From Peptostreptococcus anaerobius VPI 4330 = DSM 2949 (lineage in GTDB: Bacteria > Bacillota > Clostridia > Peptostreptococcales > Peptostreptococcaceae): 53,776 nucleotides of DNA. The position numbers were made by a program, and so were the translations under genes. This document shows, in pieces, positions 37,162-47,079 of the stretch (its first letter is position 1; each line of letters starts with the position of its first letter). The notes beneath the pieces were generated by a model that saw only the letters and a list, made by a program, of their open reading frames with translations, was not told the DNA's origin and searched no databases. The stretch spans positions 1 through 53,776 of the forward strand of contig NZ_KB906614.1 of NCBI RefSeq assembly GCF_000381525.1. Direction: 5' to 3'.

Positions 37162-38307
37162 TTAGAAAGCTGCTTCAAGTTTGACCTTCTTACCATTTCT
37201 GTAGACCGTTATAGAATCCTTAGCTCCAGATGAGTAAGAATACAATTTTTTACTTACGTCTCCCAATGTTTTGATGTCACTATCACCTATCTTGATGATT
37301 ATATCTCCTGGTTTAACTCCTGCCTTGCCAGCTATAGAGTCCTTCTTAACTGACCTTATGGCTATACCATTTTCTACACCCAAGTCTTTTCCTGTATAAG
37401 ATGTATATGTGGATACGTCTATACCGGATATACCTAAAATAGGTTTTGTAAGGTTGCCTTCTTCCACAACCCTATTAACCACGGACTTGACTATATTTAT
37501 AGGTATTGAGAATCCTAGGTTGTCTGCATTGGCCTTGGCTGTATTTACACCTATTACCTGGCCTTCTTGGTTAAATAGAGGACCACCACTATTACCTGGG
37601 TTTATACTTGCATCTGTCTGTATCAGACCAGACATATTGTTAGATGCTGTATTTACATTCCTATTTAGACCACTTATTATACCCTGGGTAACTGATGTCA
37701 TAAGGTCTGTTCCCAGCGGATTACCTATTGCTATGGCTATGTCACCTACGCTAATCTTGTCGCTATCACCCAATTCAAGAGGCGCTAGGTTAGACTTTGA
37801 TACCTTAACTATAGCAAGGTCTAGATTGGTATCATACCATATAACCTCGCCCTTTGTAGACTTGCCATCAGAGAATAATACACTCACCTTATTGGCCTTG
37901 CCATCAGATACAACGTGTGAGTTAGTAAGTATATAACCCCTCTTATCAACCACAAATCCTGTACCTGTTCCCTTCTGAACACGTCTATCAGGTCCACCTT
38001 CATCGTCAAAATCTCCAAAAAGGCCACCTAATCCGTCTCCAAGAGAAAGTCCAGAAGATTGAACTGTCTCAGATACTATTCCGACAACAGAAGGAGATGC
38101 CTTTTGGGCTACTGCCTGATATACATTTTGACTCTTGGCAGATGCACTATCTATCACTTTGTTAGATGTCTGCCCTGTATTGCCAGTAGGTTGGCTATCG
38201 CTAACTAGCGCCCCCCTGTTCTGAAGCATATTCATCGTAAACACACTACCACCTACAGAAGACACCAGTGCCACTACCAAAACTAAAACAAAAGTTCTAA
38301 ATTTCAT
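37162..38307 (-). CDS. htrA: HtrA/DegP-type serine protease
   Basis: Membrane-anchored quality-control protease. About 381 residues. An N-terminal helix (about 5-25) is followed by a low-complexity linker, the trypsin-like domain with the triad in LTNSHVVSDG (His), NLDLAIVKV (Asp) and NPGNSGGPL (Ser), and one PDZ domain (about 290-378). ATG 38307 is preferred; AAAGGA lies 9 bases away, whereas ATG 38316 touches it. Single-gene unit with its own terminator. Confidence 0.95.
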   Translation of the reverse strand: MKFRTFVLVLVVALVSSVGGSVFTMNMLQNRGALVSDSQPTGNTGQTSNKVIDSASAKSQNVYQAVAQKASPSVVGIVSETVQSSGLSLGDGLGGLFGDFDDEGGPDRRVQKGTGTGFVVDKRGYILTNSHVVSDGKANKVSVLFSDGKSTKGEVIWYDTNLDLAIVKVSKSNLAPLELGDSDKISVGDIAIAIGNPLGTDLMTSVTQGIISGLNRNVNTASNNMSGLIQTDASINPGNSGGPLFNQEGQVIGVNTAKANADNLGFSIPINIVKSVVNRVVEEGNLTKPILGISGIDVSTYTSYTGKDLGVENGIAIRSVKKDSIAGKAGVKPGDIIIKIGDSDIKTLGDVSKKLYSYSSGAKDSITVYRNGKKVKLEAAF

Positions 38308-38416
38308 ATTCGTCATTCCTTTCCATATCTTTTAGCCTATTATATGATTAAGCACTTAATATAAACTTAAATCAAATAAGAATTGTATATAAGATATCAA
38401 ATTAATGACGACTATA

Positions 38417-39748
38417 TTAAACTAGTCTTTTTTTCTTAAATACCATACCTGCATAAATAAAACATATAAATTCTGCAACTATAAAGGAATACCAAACGCC
38501 TTCCATGCCCATCAGCCTAGTCAAGATCCACATACTAGGAACCAAGAGCAATAATTGCCTCATCAAATTTATAATTATACTATAAGATACCCTTGCTGTC
38601 GCCTGCATATATGAAGCTATAATGGTTGATAGGCCGTTAAATACATAAGATAAGGCCATTATCCTAAGTGCACCTACTCCAAAATCCATCATGGCCTCAG
38701 ATGCCATAAATATCCTAAGAACCAACCTTGGAAATACTATAAGCAAGATTCCACCGAGTCCCATCATAAGGCCTGCTATAATACTCGCATACCTTGCTGA
38801 ATCATTAAGCCTCTTATAATTCTTAGCCCCAAAATTGTAACTCATAATAGGTATAGTACCCTGGATCAGACCATTGACAGTCATAACTATCAACTGTTGG
38901 ACCTTGAAATATGCCCCAAAAAATGCAACTGCAGTAGTTGAATATACAATCAAAAAGGCATTGGCAATAGACACCATTATAGCCCCAAGGACATTCATAA
39001 TAAACGATGGCAGTCCAAATATGAATATATCCTTGAATATCGACATATCTAGCCTTAACCCCTTAACCTTTATCTTGACCTTTTGCCTTGTAAATATCAA
39101 AACATAGAAGGCCAATGCCATAGATAGGCTGTAGCCCAATACAGTAGATACCGCCGCACCACCTATTCCCATCTCAGGAAAGGGGCCATAGCCAAATATC
39201 AATATGGGGTCTAGGACAAAATTTAAGACTACACCCGCTATCTGAAATAGCATTGGGGCCAACATATTGCCAGTAGCCTGAATAATCTTTTGTATGGCAA
39301 TATGGACCATATTGGGTACCTGCATAAGCGTACATATCATCATATAAGTTATGGACAGGTCATATACATTTTCACTTAGGCCAAATGACATAAAATATGG
39401 CTTTAATATAAGATAAACTAGGGTCATAATTATAAGCCCCATAATCGTTGAAAGAATAATCCCGTGACTTACTATTGAGTTTGCCTTATCAAAGTCTTTT
39501 TGTCCCAATTTTTTGGCTATAAGTATATTTATCCCCACGCCTATACCTATCGAAGACGCCAACATAAATGTTGTAAGTGGAAATGACAGGGATACTGCTG
39601 TCAAGGCATCTTCAGATATCCATGAAACAAATATACAATCTACAAAGTTGTATGTATATTGAAGAAACATGGAAAATAAAGGTGGTAGAGACATGGATAT
39701 TATTAATTTTAACATTGGCGTGGTTTCCATTTTATTTTGTTCAACCAT
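38417..39748 (-). CDS. MATE family efflux transporter
   Basis: 443 residues and about twelve hydrophobic segments, typical of multidrug and toxic compound extrusion pumps that use Na+ or H+ gradients. The N-terminal MLKLIISMSLPPLFSMFLQY segment followed by FVDCIFVSWIS (the family's D-x-x-F-V region) and the internal repeat fit MATE/DinF. GGGGGT lies 8 bases before the ATG. Substrate is unknown. Confidence 0.88.
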   Translation of the reverse strand: MVEQNKMETTPMLKLIISMSLPPLFSMFLQYTYNFVDCIFVSWISEDALTAVSLSFPLTTFMLASSIGIGVGINILIAKKLGQKDFDKANSIVSHGIILSTIMGLIIMTLVYLILKPYFMSFGLSENVYDLSITYMMICTLMQVPNMVHIAIQKIIQATGNMLAPMLFQIAGVVLNFVLDPILIFGYGPFPEMGIGGAAVSTVLGYSLSMALAFYVLIFTRQKVKIKVKGLRLDMSIFKDIFIFGLPSFIMNVLGAIMVSIANAFLIVYSTTAVAFFGAYFKVQQLIVMTVNGLIQGTIPIMSYNFGAKNYKRLNDSARYASIIAGLMMGLGGILLIVFPRLVLRIFMASEAMMDFGVGALRIMALSYVFNGLSTIIASYMQATARVSYSIIINLMRQLLLLVPSMWILTRLMGMEGVWYSFIVAEFICFIYAGMVFKKKRLV

Positions 39749-39784
39749 TTTTTTACCCCCAACTCCCCTTTATTTATAAGACAA

Positions 39785-39808
39785 TAGGATGGGAACACTC
39801 CCATCCTA
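39785..39808. terminator. Perfect 10-bp hairpin behind preA
   Basis: Arms TAGGATGGGA and TCCCATCCTA with a 4-base loop. It lies 68 bases behind the preA stop; no long T tract follows on either strand, so termination may be weak or Rho-assisted. Confidence 0.55.
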
Positions 39809-39875
39809 CTATATTATAGGTCGAGGCAACCTATTATTTATTAATTGTGTCTACAAAGGATTAGAAGAATCTCCC

Positions 39876-41129
39876 CTATAGATAATTGTGTTTCATTTCT
39901 ATGTCGTGTACCTCTCTACCTTCCTTGAACTTAATCTCTCCAGGAAGTATACAGTCAAGCACTGGACATACATTTAGGCATAGGTGGCAACCAACACAGT
40001 TGTCATTTATAACTGGCTTTCTAGTTTCGCCATCCCAATCTATAGCCTGGTGGGCAGCATCGTAGCATGATACATAGCATCTACCACAACCTACACACTT
40101 GTCTTCATCTATCTTTGGTATAATCTTGAAATCTCTGTCTAGTTCTTCAGCTGGAACTATATTAGGAAGGGCCATACCTACTAGGTCCTCAATCTTGTCA
40201 ATTCCTCTTTCATCCATGAAGTGAGATAGACCAGAGATCATATCTTCTACAATTCTATAACCATACTGCATTACTGAAGTAGTAACCTGAAGATTGCTAG
40301 CTCCACATAGCAAGAATTCTAATGCATCTGACCATGTTTCTATACCACCCATACCAGTAATTGGCACGTCCTTTAGTTCTTCATGCTGTTTCATCTGAGT
40401 TATAAATCTTAGGGCTATCGGCTTTACAGCTGCTCCTGAATAACCAGATATAGAAGACTTAGCGTTTACAACTGGCATAGCAGTCATATTCTCAACGTCT
40501 ATATTAGTGATGGCCTTTATTGTATTTATAGCAGCTATACCCTTGGCTCCACCCTTCATTGCAGCCATGGCTGGTATTTCCATATTACCTATGTTTGGAG
40601 TCATCTTAGCTATTACAGGTAGGTGTGTTGATTCAACAACCGCCCTAGTATACTTCTCAACTAACTCTGGATTCTGACCAACATCTGAACCCATAGCATG
40701 GCTAGTCATCTGTGGACATGAGAAGTTACATTCGATCAAGTCTGCACCAGCTTCTGTAACTTTCTTTGCAAGTATACTCCACTCTTCTTCTGTAGATCCC
40801 ATTATAGATACTGCAAGTACCTTAGTTGGGAAATCCTTCTTTAGTCTGCTTATATATTCTAGGTTTTTTTCTAGAGGCTTGTCTGATATCTGTTCCATGT
40901 TCTTAAAACCAGTCCAAACAGCACCTTCTTTTCTAGTTATATCGAATCTAGGTGAACATTCATCAGGTATAAATATACCTATTGTCTTGTAATATACTCC
41001 TGCCCATCCAGCTTCGAAAGCCTTCTTTATCATATCGTAGTTACTACATACTGGAGATGAAGATAAGAAAAATGGATTCTCACACTTAACTCCTAAAAAG
41101 TCTATTGAAAGGTCTTTAACTAATGCCAT
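39876..41129 (-). CDS. preA: NAD-dependent dihydropyrimidine dehydrogenase, catalytic subunit PreA
   Basis: 417 residues. An FMN-binding TIM barrel of the dihydroorotate-dehydrogenase type ([59 protein letters not shown]) is followed by a C-terminal ferredoxin domain with [11 protein letters not shown] and [12 protein letters not shown]. With PreT it reduces uracil or thymine to the dihydro forms, or runs the reverse. It starts 1 base behind preT. No other subunits are needed. Part of the pyrimidine degradation region with hydA and the beta-ureidopropionase-type gene. Confidence 0.93.
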   Translation of the reverse strand: MALVKDLSIDFLGVKCENPFFLSSSPVCSNYDMIKKAFEAGWAGVYYKTIGIFIPDECSPRFDITRKEGAVWTGFKNMEQISDKPLEKNLEYISRLKKDFPTKVLAVSIMGSTEEEWSILAKKVTEAGADLIECNFSCPQMTSHAMGSDVGQNPELVEKYTRAVVESTHLPVIAKMTPNIGNMEIPAMAAMKGGAKGIAAINTIKAITNIDVENMTAMPVVNAKSSISGYSGAAVKPIALRFITQMKQHEELKDVPITGMGGIETWSDALEFLLCGASNLQVTTSVMQYGYRIVEDMISGLSHFMDERGIDKIEDLVGMALPNIVPAEELDRDFKIIPKIDEDKCVGCGRCYVSCYDAAHQAIDWDGETRKPVINDNCVGCHLCLNVCPVLDCILPGEIKFKEGREVHDIEMKHNYL

Positions 41130-41130
41130 C

Positions 41131-42363
41131 TTATTTGTCCCCCTTTATTCCTAGGTAATTCAAAATCTCATCTGCAGAAACTTTACCATCTGCAACAGCC
41201 TGTACTACAGTCATACCGCCGTTTACTATATCTCCATTCATAAAGGCACCCTTTGGAAGATCTATCTCTCTATAATCGTCACTGGCCTTTTGTCCTATAG
41301 CAAATATTACTGTATCAGCCTTCATGCTCAGTTCTGAAACATTGTCCCATGACTTAAATAACATCTTTTCAACCTGCCCGTCAGCATTCTTTTCAATCTT
41401 TTCTGGAGCAAATCTAGTATGTATTGGTACACCCATTGACTGAACATATTTTATTTCTTCGTGGTAGGCTGGTGCTTCTTCTATAGTTCTTCTGTATACT
41501 ATAGCTACATTCTTTGCGCCTAACTGCTTAGAAGTAGATGCACAGTCCATGGCAACATCGCCACCGCCTATTACAAGGATATCATCGCCAAGCTTGATAT
41601 TTCCATCGTTTTCTCTAGCGTATTTCAAGAATTCCTGAGCTGAGTACACTCCCTTAGCATCCCTGCCTTCTATATCAGGAATTGATCCCTTCCAAAGGCC
41701 AACACCAACGAATACAGCATCATATTCTTTTAGTAGTCCTTCAACTCCGTCCTTACCATCTATTCTTGTATTGAACTTAAACTCAACACCTAATTTCCTA
41801 ACCTGGTCTATGTCGTGTTCTATAACATCCTGAGGTAGTCTTGATGGAGTGATTCCATATGTCAACACACCGCCTGCCTTTTCATACTGTTCAATGATTG
41901 TTACATCAAGGCCTGCCTGAGCAAGTTTTGCAGCACATGCTAGGGATGCTGGACCTGAGCCTATACAAGCTACTTTCTTGCCAACCTTAGTCTCAGGAGC
42001 CCTTAGTGTCTGCATATTGAATAATTTTTCTTGCTCAATAGCAAACTTCTGTAGCTTACCAATCTTAATTGGCTCGTCTATTCCACACCTTGCACACTCT
42101 TTCTCACAAAGGTTTCCGTATGGACAGACAAGGGCACAAGTTCCACCAAGTATATTATTTTCTCTGATAGTTTCAGCTGCACCCTTAAAGTTTCTCATTC
42201 TTATAGATCTTATAAACTTTCCTGGGTTAGTTCCAGCTGGACATCCCTTGCTACATGGAGCATCTTCACACAACAGACATCTAGTAGCTTCTTCCATAGC
42301 TGTTCTGATATTAAAGTCTTTTTCTGCCGGTTCACCGTACATTATTTTTTTTACATAACTCAT
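41131..42363 (-). CDS. preT: NAD-dependent dihydropyrimidine dehydrogenase, FAD subunit PreT
   Basis: 410 residues. The N terminus carries the [4Fe-4S]-cluster cysteines ([29 protein letters not shown]) of glutamate-synthase-small-subunit-like proteins; then the FAD loop [13 protein letters not shown] and NAD loop [12 protein letters not shown]. It passes electrons from NAD(P)H to PreA. It follows the DUF1097 gene after 184 bases that include a terminator-like hairpin, so part of its mRNA may come from readthrough. Confidence 0.92.
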   Translation of the reverse strand: MSYVKKIMYGEPAEKDFNIRTAMEEATRCLLCEDAPCSKGCPAGTNPGKFIRSIRMRNFKGAAETIRENNILGGTCALVCPYGNLCEKECARCGIDEPIKIGKLQKFAIEQEKLFNMQTLRAPETKVGKKVACIGSGPASLACAAKLAQAGLDVTIIEQYEKAGGVLTYGITPSRLPQDVIEHDIDQVRKLGVEFKFNTRIDGKDGVEGLLKEYDAVFVGVGLWKGSIPDIEGRDAKGVYSAQEFLKYARENDGNIKLGDDILVIGGGDVAMDCASTSKQLGAKNVAIVYRRTIEEAPAYHEEIKYVQSMGVPIHTRFAPEKIEKNADGQVEKMLFKSWDNVSELSMKADTVIFAIGQKASDDYREIDLPKGAFMNGDIVNGGMTVVQAVADGKVSADEILNYLGIKGDK

Positions 42364-42489
42364 TGCATAGTCCCCCTGTTTAGATTTTGTATAGGATAAT
42401 TATCTTTATAATTGATATCTTCTTGACAACGCAAGGTATAGGTCCACATATTAGATAAGACCCAGCCCGGTTTTTCTTTTTTCAAAACG

Positions 42490-42525
42490 AAAAAAGGCAA
42501 GAATATCTTTTAATAATCCTGCCTT
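42490..42525 (-). terminator. Terminator-like hairpin between the DUF1097 gene and preT
   Basis: On the minus strand AAGGCAGGATTAT pairs with ATATTCTTGCCTT (one mismatch, one G-T), followed by six Ts. It would lower preTA expression relative to the DUF1097 gene. Confidence 0.7.
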
Positions 42526-42547
42526 AATAATCAAGTCTGTATAATTC

Positions 42548-43051
42548 CTAGTTAGACTGCTCTTCTTCTTTACCGAAAAGCTTAAATAAAAGACCCGCTC
42601 CCTTGTCACATGATACAGCCAAGACTATACCACAAAGAAGAGATGCAAGGTGAGGTATAATTCCAGGTCCCATTATGTCGCCACCTGATGATAGGTATGC
42701 GAAAGTTGAGAAACATCCCAAGAAAGCCCCCGGTATAAACCATAACTCTTTTAATTTCGACTGGTAACACATAGTTCCTGAGATGATGGCTGTCATTAAA
42801 ATAGCTACTCCTCCTACTGTAGGAAACTTGCTAGATATTAGGACTGCAACAAATGCAGATGCCACTCCAGACATAAGAGCAAAGAAAGCTGTCTTCATAC
42901 CCTCAAAACCATGTTTACCCGATGCAAAGTAAGCTGTGCAACCAGCAAAACCTATCCAAGTAATCAGTTTCAAAGAAGTGAATGAAGCTATCAAAGCCCA
43001 GATACCACAACATATTCCCGTCGATAACGACAATGCAACTAAAAAACTCAT
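42548..43051 (-). CDS. DUF1097 family membrane protein, possible transporter of the pyrimidine pathway
   Basis: 167 residues with about five to six hydrophobic segments, matching by eye the DUF1097 (YcdZ) family of unknown function: GICCGIWALIASF, AYFASGKHGFEGMKTAFFALMSGV and the LAVSCDKGAGLLFKLFG end. GGAGG lies before the ATG. It is the first gene behind a sigma-54 promoter at 43265-43281 and precedes preTA. YcdZ-type proteins in E. coli are also uncharacterised. Small size and glycine-rich helices allow a channel or exporter; a role for uracil, beta-alanine or ammonia is inference. Confidence 0.8.
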   Translation of the reverse strand: MSFLVALSLSTGICCGIWALIASFTSLKLITWIGFAGCTAYFASGKHGFEGMKTAFFALMSGVASAFVAVLISSKFPTVGGVAILMTAIISGTMCYQSKLKELWFIPGAFLGCFSTFAYLSSGGDIMGPGIIPHLASLLCGIVLAVSCDKGAGLLFKLFGKEEEQSN

Positions 43052-43264
43052 TAAAACACCTCCAAATTAATATAAGAATAACAATCAAATTCCTATCAAT
43101 AATCTATAATATATCATCTTTTCGATGTTTTAACTATACTTAAATTGCATTAATTGTATTTTTTATAAATTGTAACAGTCTTTAATAGTTTAAGGCAGAT
43201 ATTAAGTTTTATTCAATCAAATAATACGTAATCAAGATATTTATCATTCGTATGCTAAGTATAA

Positions 43265-43281
43265 AGCAAATCGTATGCCAA
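43265..43281 (-). promoter_or_regulatory. Sigma-54 (-24/-12) promoter of the DUF1097-preTA genes
   Basis: On the minus strand TTGGCATACGATTTGCT. GG and GC are separated by exactly 10 bases, and TGGCA and TTGC match the consensus TGGCAC-N5-TTGC at all but one position. The predicted start near 43254 lies about 200 bases before the DUF1097 gene. The adjacent gene encodes a sigma-54 activator, which supports the call. Confidence 0.8.
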
Positions 43282-43299
43282 CTTTTTAACTAATTTCGA

Positions 43300-43332
43300 T
43301 ATCTATTGATAATACAAGATTCTCAATAGATA
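43300..43332. promoter_or_regulatory. 10-bp dyad upstream of the sigma-54 promoter, candidate activator site
   Basis: TATCTATTGA (43300-43309) and TCAATAGATA (43323-43332), perfect inverted repeat, 13 bases apart. It is about 45-80 bases upstream of the predicted start, in the range used by bacterial enhancer-binding proteins. No second copy was found near hydA. Confidence 0.55.
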
Positions 43333-43461
43333 AATATTTTTTTGTTGATATTTACAATAAATTTCAACCCCTGGCTAATAGGGGGAATTGGTGATTTTTA
43401 AGTCCATTTGGAATTGATAAGCCTATTTTTAAGTTATTTTTGACTTACTATGATTTTTTTC

Positions 43462-43490
43462 TTGAAAAAAATTAAAAAATACTGTAAAAT
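43462..43490 (+). promoter_or_regulatory. Sigma-A promoter of the sigma-54 activator gene
   Basis: TTGAAA (43462-43467), 17-base spacer, TAAAAT (43485-43490); leader about 70 bases with AGAGGAG before the ATG. The rest of 43052-43565 is AT-rich with no gene. Confidence 0.55.
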
Positions 43491-43565
43491 ATAATTCATA
43501 ATTAACTTATTTTCTTCAAAATAAATTTATTATCCACACTTTTTATAATTCGAGAGGAGTTTTCC

Positions 43566-45146
43566 ATGTTAAAAAGCAAGAATAAACTGTTTAATTCACC
43601 ACTAATTTTGACAGACAAAAAGAACAAAATAATCGACTATAACATCCAGGCTAAAGACAATTTCCCAGGGGTTATATCTGCAGGAAGAGTTGATATATCT
43701 AGTTTTGATAAGTTTGACCTACTTTGTACAAACCTAAATGAGACCAGGGTTTACACAAAGAGCGATTATTTTTCAATTGATAATATATTTCTATATGCAA
43801 TTGATAATTTTTGTGAGGAAATCATTATTATAGATAGTGCCGGCATAGTCATTTATTGCAATCCTCAATTCGAAACTAATCATGGAATAAAACCTAGTGA
43901 TATAATCGGCAAGGATATCCACTATATTACAGACAAAAACATAGTAGACCACCTTATGTTCGACAAGGTCATATCACAAAAAAAGACTATAAGCTTCAAA
44001 CAAAAGACAAAAAACGGAAGAATATTCCTGAACACCTCTTCTCCAATATTTGATGATAAAAGAAATATAATATATGTAATAGAAAACTGTAAGGATATAA
44101 CTGAAACTGAAATCCTAAACAATACACTTAACCACGCTCAACATCAGCTAAAAAAAACAAACGACACCAAGGATGAAGATAATGTTGTAAAAAATACCTT
44201 CCAGTATTTCAAGAGCCCTACAGTAAGAGACCTACTGATTAAGACCCTTAGGTTCTCGGAAAAAGACGTCAACGTACTTATAACAGGGGCATCAGGTACA
44301 GGCAAGACCTCATTGGCAAGATTTATACATGAGAATAGTCCTAGAAAAAATATGACTTTTGTGTCCATAAACTGTACTACCCTTCCAGAAAATCTAATAG
44401 AATCGGAGTTATTCGGCTACAAAAAGGGATCCTTTACAGGTGCCCTTCACTCAGGCAAAAAGGGTTTAGTTGAGCAAGCCCAAGGCGGGACTCTATTTTT
44501 AGACGAAATAGGAGAACTACCTATGAACGTCCAGGCCAAACTTCTTGAGCTAGTCCAAGAGAAGAAATATCTTCCTATAGGTGCTCGAGACAAAAAAGAC
44601 GCAGATATAAGAATAATCACTGCCACAAACAGAAAGCTCCAAGACCTAGTTGAAAAGGGAGAGTTTAGGGAAGACCTCTACTACAGACTAAATGTAGTGC
44701 AGCTTCATATGCCCCCTCTTAATGAAAGAAAAGAAGACCTAGAGGTTTTCATCAACCACTTTGTCAACTTTTTCAATAACAAATACGGTACCAATATCAA
44801 GTTCTCACCAAAGGTCTACACCGCTTTTAGCAAGTATTCATGGCCTGGAAATATAAGGGAACTTGAATACTTGATCGAGTACCTGATAATCAATGCTCAA
44901 AAAAACATCGTCAATACAGAAGATCTACCAACAAATATAACAAACGTTGAAAATAAAACAGAGGAAGTGAGTTCTTTTTACTTCGATACGGACGAAAAAA
45001 ATGATTTAAAACTCCTACTCGAAGAGGCTGAGTCGGGTATTATAAAGTCCTTCTATACTAAATATCCCTCTTCATATAAGCTAGCAGAAGTTCTTTCAAT
45101 TTCTCAGAGCAAGGCCCATAGACTGATCAACAAGTATTGTAAGTAG
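43566..45146 (+). CDS. Sigma-54-dependent transcriptional activator with PAS domain
   Basis: 526 residues. Region 75-185 is a PAS domain (EEIIIIDSAGIVIYCNPQF); residues about 215-445 are the AAA+ domain with Walker A GASGTGKT near 241, GSFTGA (sigma-54 contact) near 287, Walker B GGTLFLDEIGELP and RLNVVQLHMPPL; the last 50 residues form a Fis-type helix-turn-helix (KLAEVLSISQSKAHRLINKY). Such proteins bind upstream and open the promoter after ATP hydrolysis. No phosphoreceiver domain, so the signal is likely a small molecule or redox state sensed by the PAS part. It lies between preTA and hydA, divergent from the DUF1097 gene; uracil or a derived metabolite is the plausible signal. Confidence 0.92.
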   Translation: MLKSKNKLFNSPLILTDKKNKIIDYNIQAKDNFPGVISAGRVDISSFDKFDLLCTNLNETRVYTKSDYFSIDNIFLYAIDNFCEEIIIIDSAGIVIYCNPQFETNHGIKPSDIIGKDIHYITDKNIVDHLMFDKVISQKKTISFKQKTKNGRIFLNTSSPIFDDKRNIIYVIENCKDITETEILNNTLNHAQHQLKKTNDTKDEDNVVKNTFQYFKSPTVRDLLIKTLRFSEKDVNVLITGASGTGKTSLARFIHENSPRKNMTFVSINCTTLPENLIESELFGYKKGSFTGALHSGKKGLVEQAQGGTLFLDEIGELPMNVQAKLLELVQEKKYLPIGARDKKDADIRIITATNRKLQDLVEKGEFREDLYYRLNVVQLHMPPLNERKEDLEVFINHFVNFFNNKYGTNIKFSPKVYTAFSKYSWPGNIRELEYLIEYLIINAQKNIVNTEDLPTNITNVENKTEEVSSFYFDTDEKNDLKLLLEEAESGIIKSFYTKYPSSYKLAEVLSISQSKAHRLINKYCK

Positions 45147-45252
45147 TCACTTAACTAGGCAAACCAAGGACTCTTGTTTTGTTTTAGACCTGTAAAAATT
45201 GTATTTTATCACACACATAAGAAACTTCATAAATATAATAAATATACTATAA

Positions 45253-45307
45253 GACAGGCTAACTTGAAAAAACAAGCTCATAAAGAAATGTTTTTTCATA
45301 GCCTGTC
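45253..45307. repeat. Long two-part hairpin between the activator and hydA
   Basis: GACAGGCTA pairs with TAGCCTGTC (outer 9 bp) and TGAAAAAAC with GTTTTTTCA (inner 9 bp), a 3-base bulge on one side, 16-base loop. No T tract follows, so it is not a clean terminator. It may end the activator transcript or affect stability. The rest of 45147-45596 has only the promoter and leader of hydA. Confidence 0.75.
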
Positions 45308-45387
45308 ACCTATTTATTTAACTGATCTTCAAGTACTTTGTGGATTTCTATACAGTTTCAATATATCAAATTTTCTAAAAATTACTA

Positions 45388-45416
45388 TTGACCTTTTAAT
45401 TCTTTGGTGATATCAT
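45388..45416 (+). promoter_or_regulatory. Sigma-A-type promoter of hydA
   Basis: TTGACC (45388-45393), 17-base spacer, TATCAT (45411-45416). Leader about 170 bases. I found no -24/-12 sequence on the plus strand in the gap before hydA. Confidence 0.6.
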
Positions 45417-45596
45417 AGTTACATAATAATCAATCAAATTCAATAAAATCTTAGATTTTAATTCTTTAATTAATAATCTATAGCGTGTCAAGCTTTATTC
45501 GTATGTAAATCAAACTATATTACAAGAAAACAGCCAAATTCAAAAAACTAATAGCCAAAATTTAAACAAATAATATAAGAAAAGGGGGACTTTTGT

Positions 45597-46976
45597 ATGT
45601 CTACTTATGATTTAGTAATTAAAAACGGTAAAATTGTTACAAGCGGCGATTCTTATGTTGCTGATATCGGTGTTAAGGACGGTAAGGTTATTGAAATTGC
45701 TACTTGTATAGACGGTGAAAACGTTTATGACGCAAAGGGCAAGTATCTAATACCAGGTGGTATAGATGTTCATACACATCTTGATATGCCATTCTGTGGT
45801 ACATTCTCAAGCGATGACTTCTTAACTGGTACTAAGGCAGCAGCAATAGGTGGTACAACTACAGTTGTTGACTATGCTATCCAGCCAGGTGGAAAGACTC
45901 TTAAGGATGCTATAGATATATGGAAAGAAAAGGCTGAAGGAAAGGCTGTTATAGATTATGGTTTCCATCTTGCAGTTACAAATCTTGATGACCAGGCGAG
46001 AAAAGACCTTCCAGAACTTTTAAAGAATGGATTCTCTTCTTTCAAGGTATTTATGGTTTACGATGGCATGAGACTAAGTGACAAGGAGCTTCTTGAAATA
46101 CTTCAGATAGCTAAGGATAATGATGGTCTTGTATGTGTACACGCTGAAAACTATGACTCTATCAACTACAATATAGCAAAATTACTAGCTGATGGTAAGA
46201 CTGATCCAGTGTACCATGCTATTTCAAGACCTCAAAAATGTGAGGCAGAAGCTACAAACAGGGCTGTCAAACTTGCAGAAATGGTAGATGCTCCTATCTA
46301 TATCGTTCATGTAAGTAACAGGGAAGCTGCAGATGTTATAGCAAGATCTAGACAGGAAGGTTTCAAGACTATGGGAGAAACTTGTACTCAGTACCTACTT
46401 CTTTCAATAGACAATTATTTAGAACCAGATTTTGCAGGATCTAAGTATGTAATGAGCCCTCCACTTAGAGAAGGATTCAATAATGAACTTCTTTGGGATT
46501 CACTTAAGTTTAGCAAGCTACAGACTATAGCAACTGACCACTGTCCATTCTTTATGGAGCAGAAAAAGATGGGATTAAATGACTTTACTAAGATTCCAAA
46601 TGGTGCTCCTGGCATAGAAGCAAGACTTGCCCTAATCTACCACAACGGTGTTAATGAAGGTCGTCTACCAATAGAAAAATTTGTTGAATTGACTTCTACT
46701 AACCCAGCTAAGATATTTGGTATGTATCCTAAGAAGGGTACTATAGCAGTAGGATCTGATGCAGATATAGTAGTATTCGATCCAGAAAAGGAAGTAACTC
46801 TATCAGTTGACAACCTACACGAAAATGTAGACTACACTCCATTTGAAGGCTTCTCTGTAAAGGGATATCCAGTAGCTACATTCTCTAGAGGTGACCTTGT
46901 TGCAGAAAACGGAGAATATGTAGGGTCAGAAGCAAGAGGACAGTTGATCAAGAGAGGAAAGCCACAGTTAGTATAA
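45597..46976 (+). CDS. hydA: Dihydropyrimidinase (hydantoinase family)
   Basis: Opens dihydrouracil or dihydrothymine to N-carbamoyl-beta-alanine. 459 residues, typical size. Metal ligands are in GGIDVHTHLDMPF near residue 55-68, the carbamylated lysine in SSFKVFMVYDGM near 150, and further His/Asp in CVHAEN, IYIVHVSN and ATDHCPF. AAAGGGGGA lies 7 bases before the ATG. Hydantoinase activity is an alternative, but the adjacent PreTA and ureidopropionase-type gene favour pyrimidine breakdown. Confidence 0.92.
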   Translation: MSTYDLVIKNGKIVTSGDSYVADIGVKDGKVIEIATCIDGENVYDAKGKYLIPGGIDVHTHLDMPFCGTFSSDDFLTGTKAAAIGGTTTVVDYAIQPGGKTLKDAIDIWKEKAEGKAVIDYGFHLAVTNLDDQARKDLPELLKNGFSSFKVFMVYDGMRLSDKELLEILQIAKDNDGLVCVHAENYDSINYNIAKLLADGKTDPVYHAISRPQKCEAEATNRAVKLAEMVDAPIYIVHVSNREAADVIARSRQEGFKTMGETCTQYLLLSIDNYLEPDFAGSKYVMSPPLREGFNNELLWDSLKFSKLQTIATDHCPFFMEQKKMGLNDFTKIPNGAPGIEARLALIYHNGVNEGRLPIEKFVELTSTNPAKIFGMYPKKGTIAVGSDADIVVFDPEKEVTLSVDNLHENVDYTPFEGFSVKGYPVATFSRGDLVAENGEYVGSEARGQLIKRGKPQLV

Positions 46977-47079
46977 TTTAAGAATATAAATTAATAAGAT
47001 TAGATTAATAGAATAGATTGCTAGTATTGTTTATCAATATTAGAATATATGTGATTACAAGAAAGGGGTACTAAGAACT

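Noticed and set aside
42434-42449. Possible second sigma-54 promoter before preT (TGGACCTATACCTTGC on the minus strand)
   Set aside because: GG and GC are 11 bases apart rather than 10, and sigma-54 is strict about this distance; the -24 part is also poor.
45174-45410. 78-codon plus-strand frame in the gap before hydA
   Set aside because: No ribosome-binding site; it spans the long hairpin and the hydA promoter.
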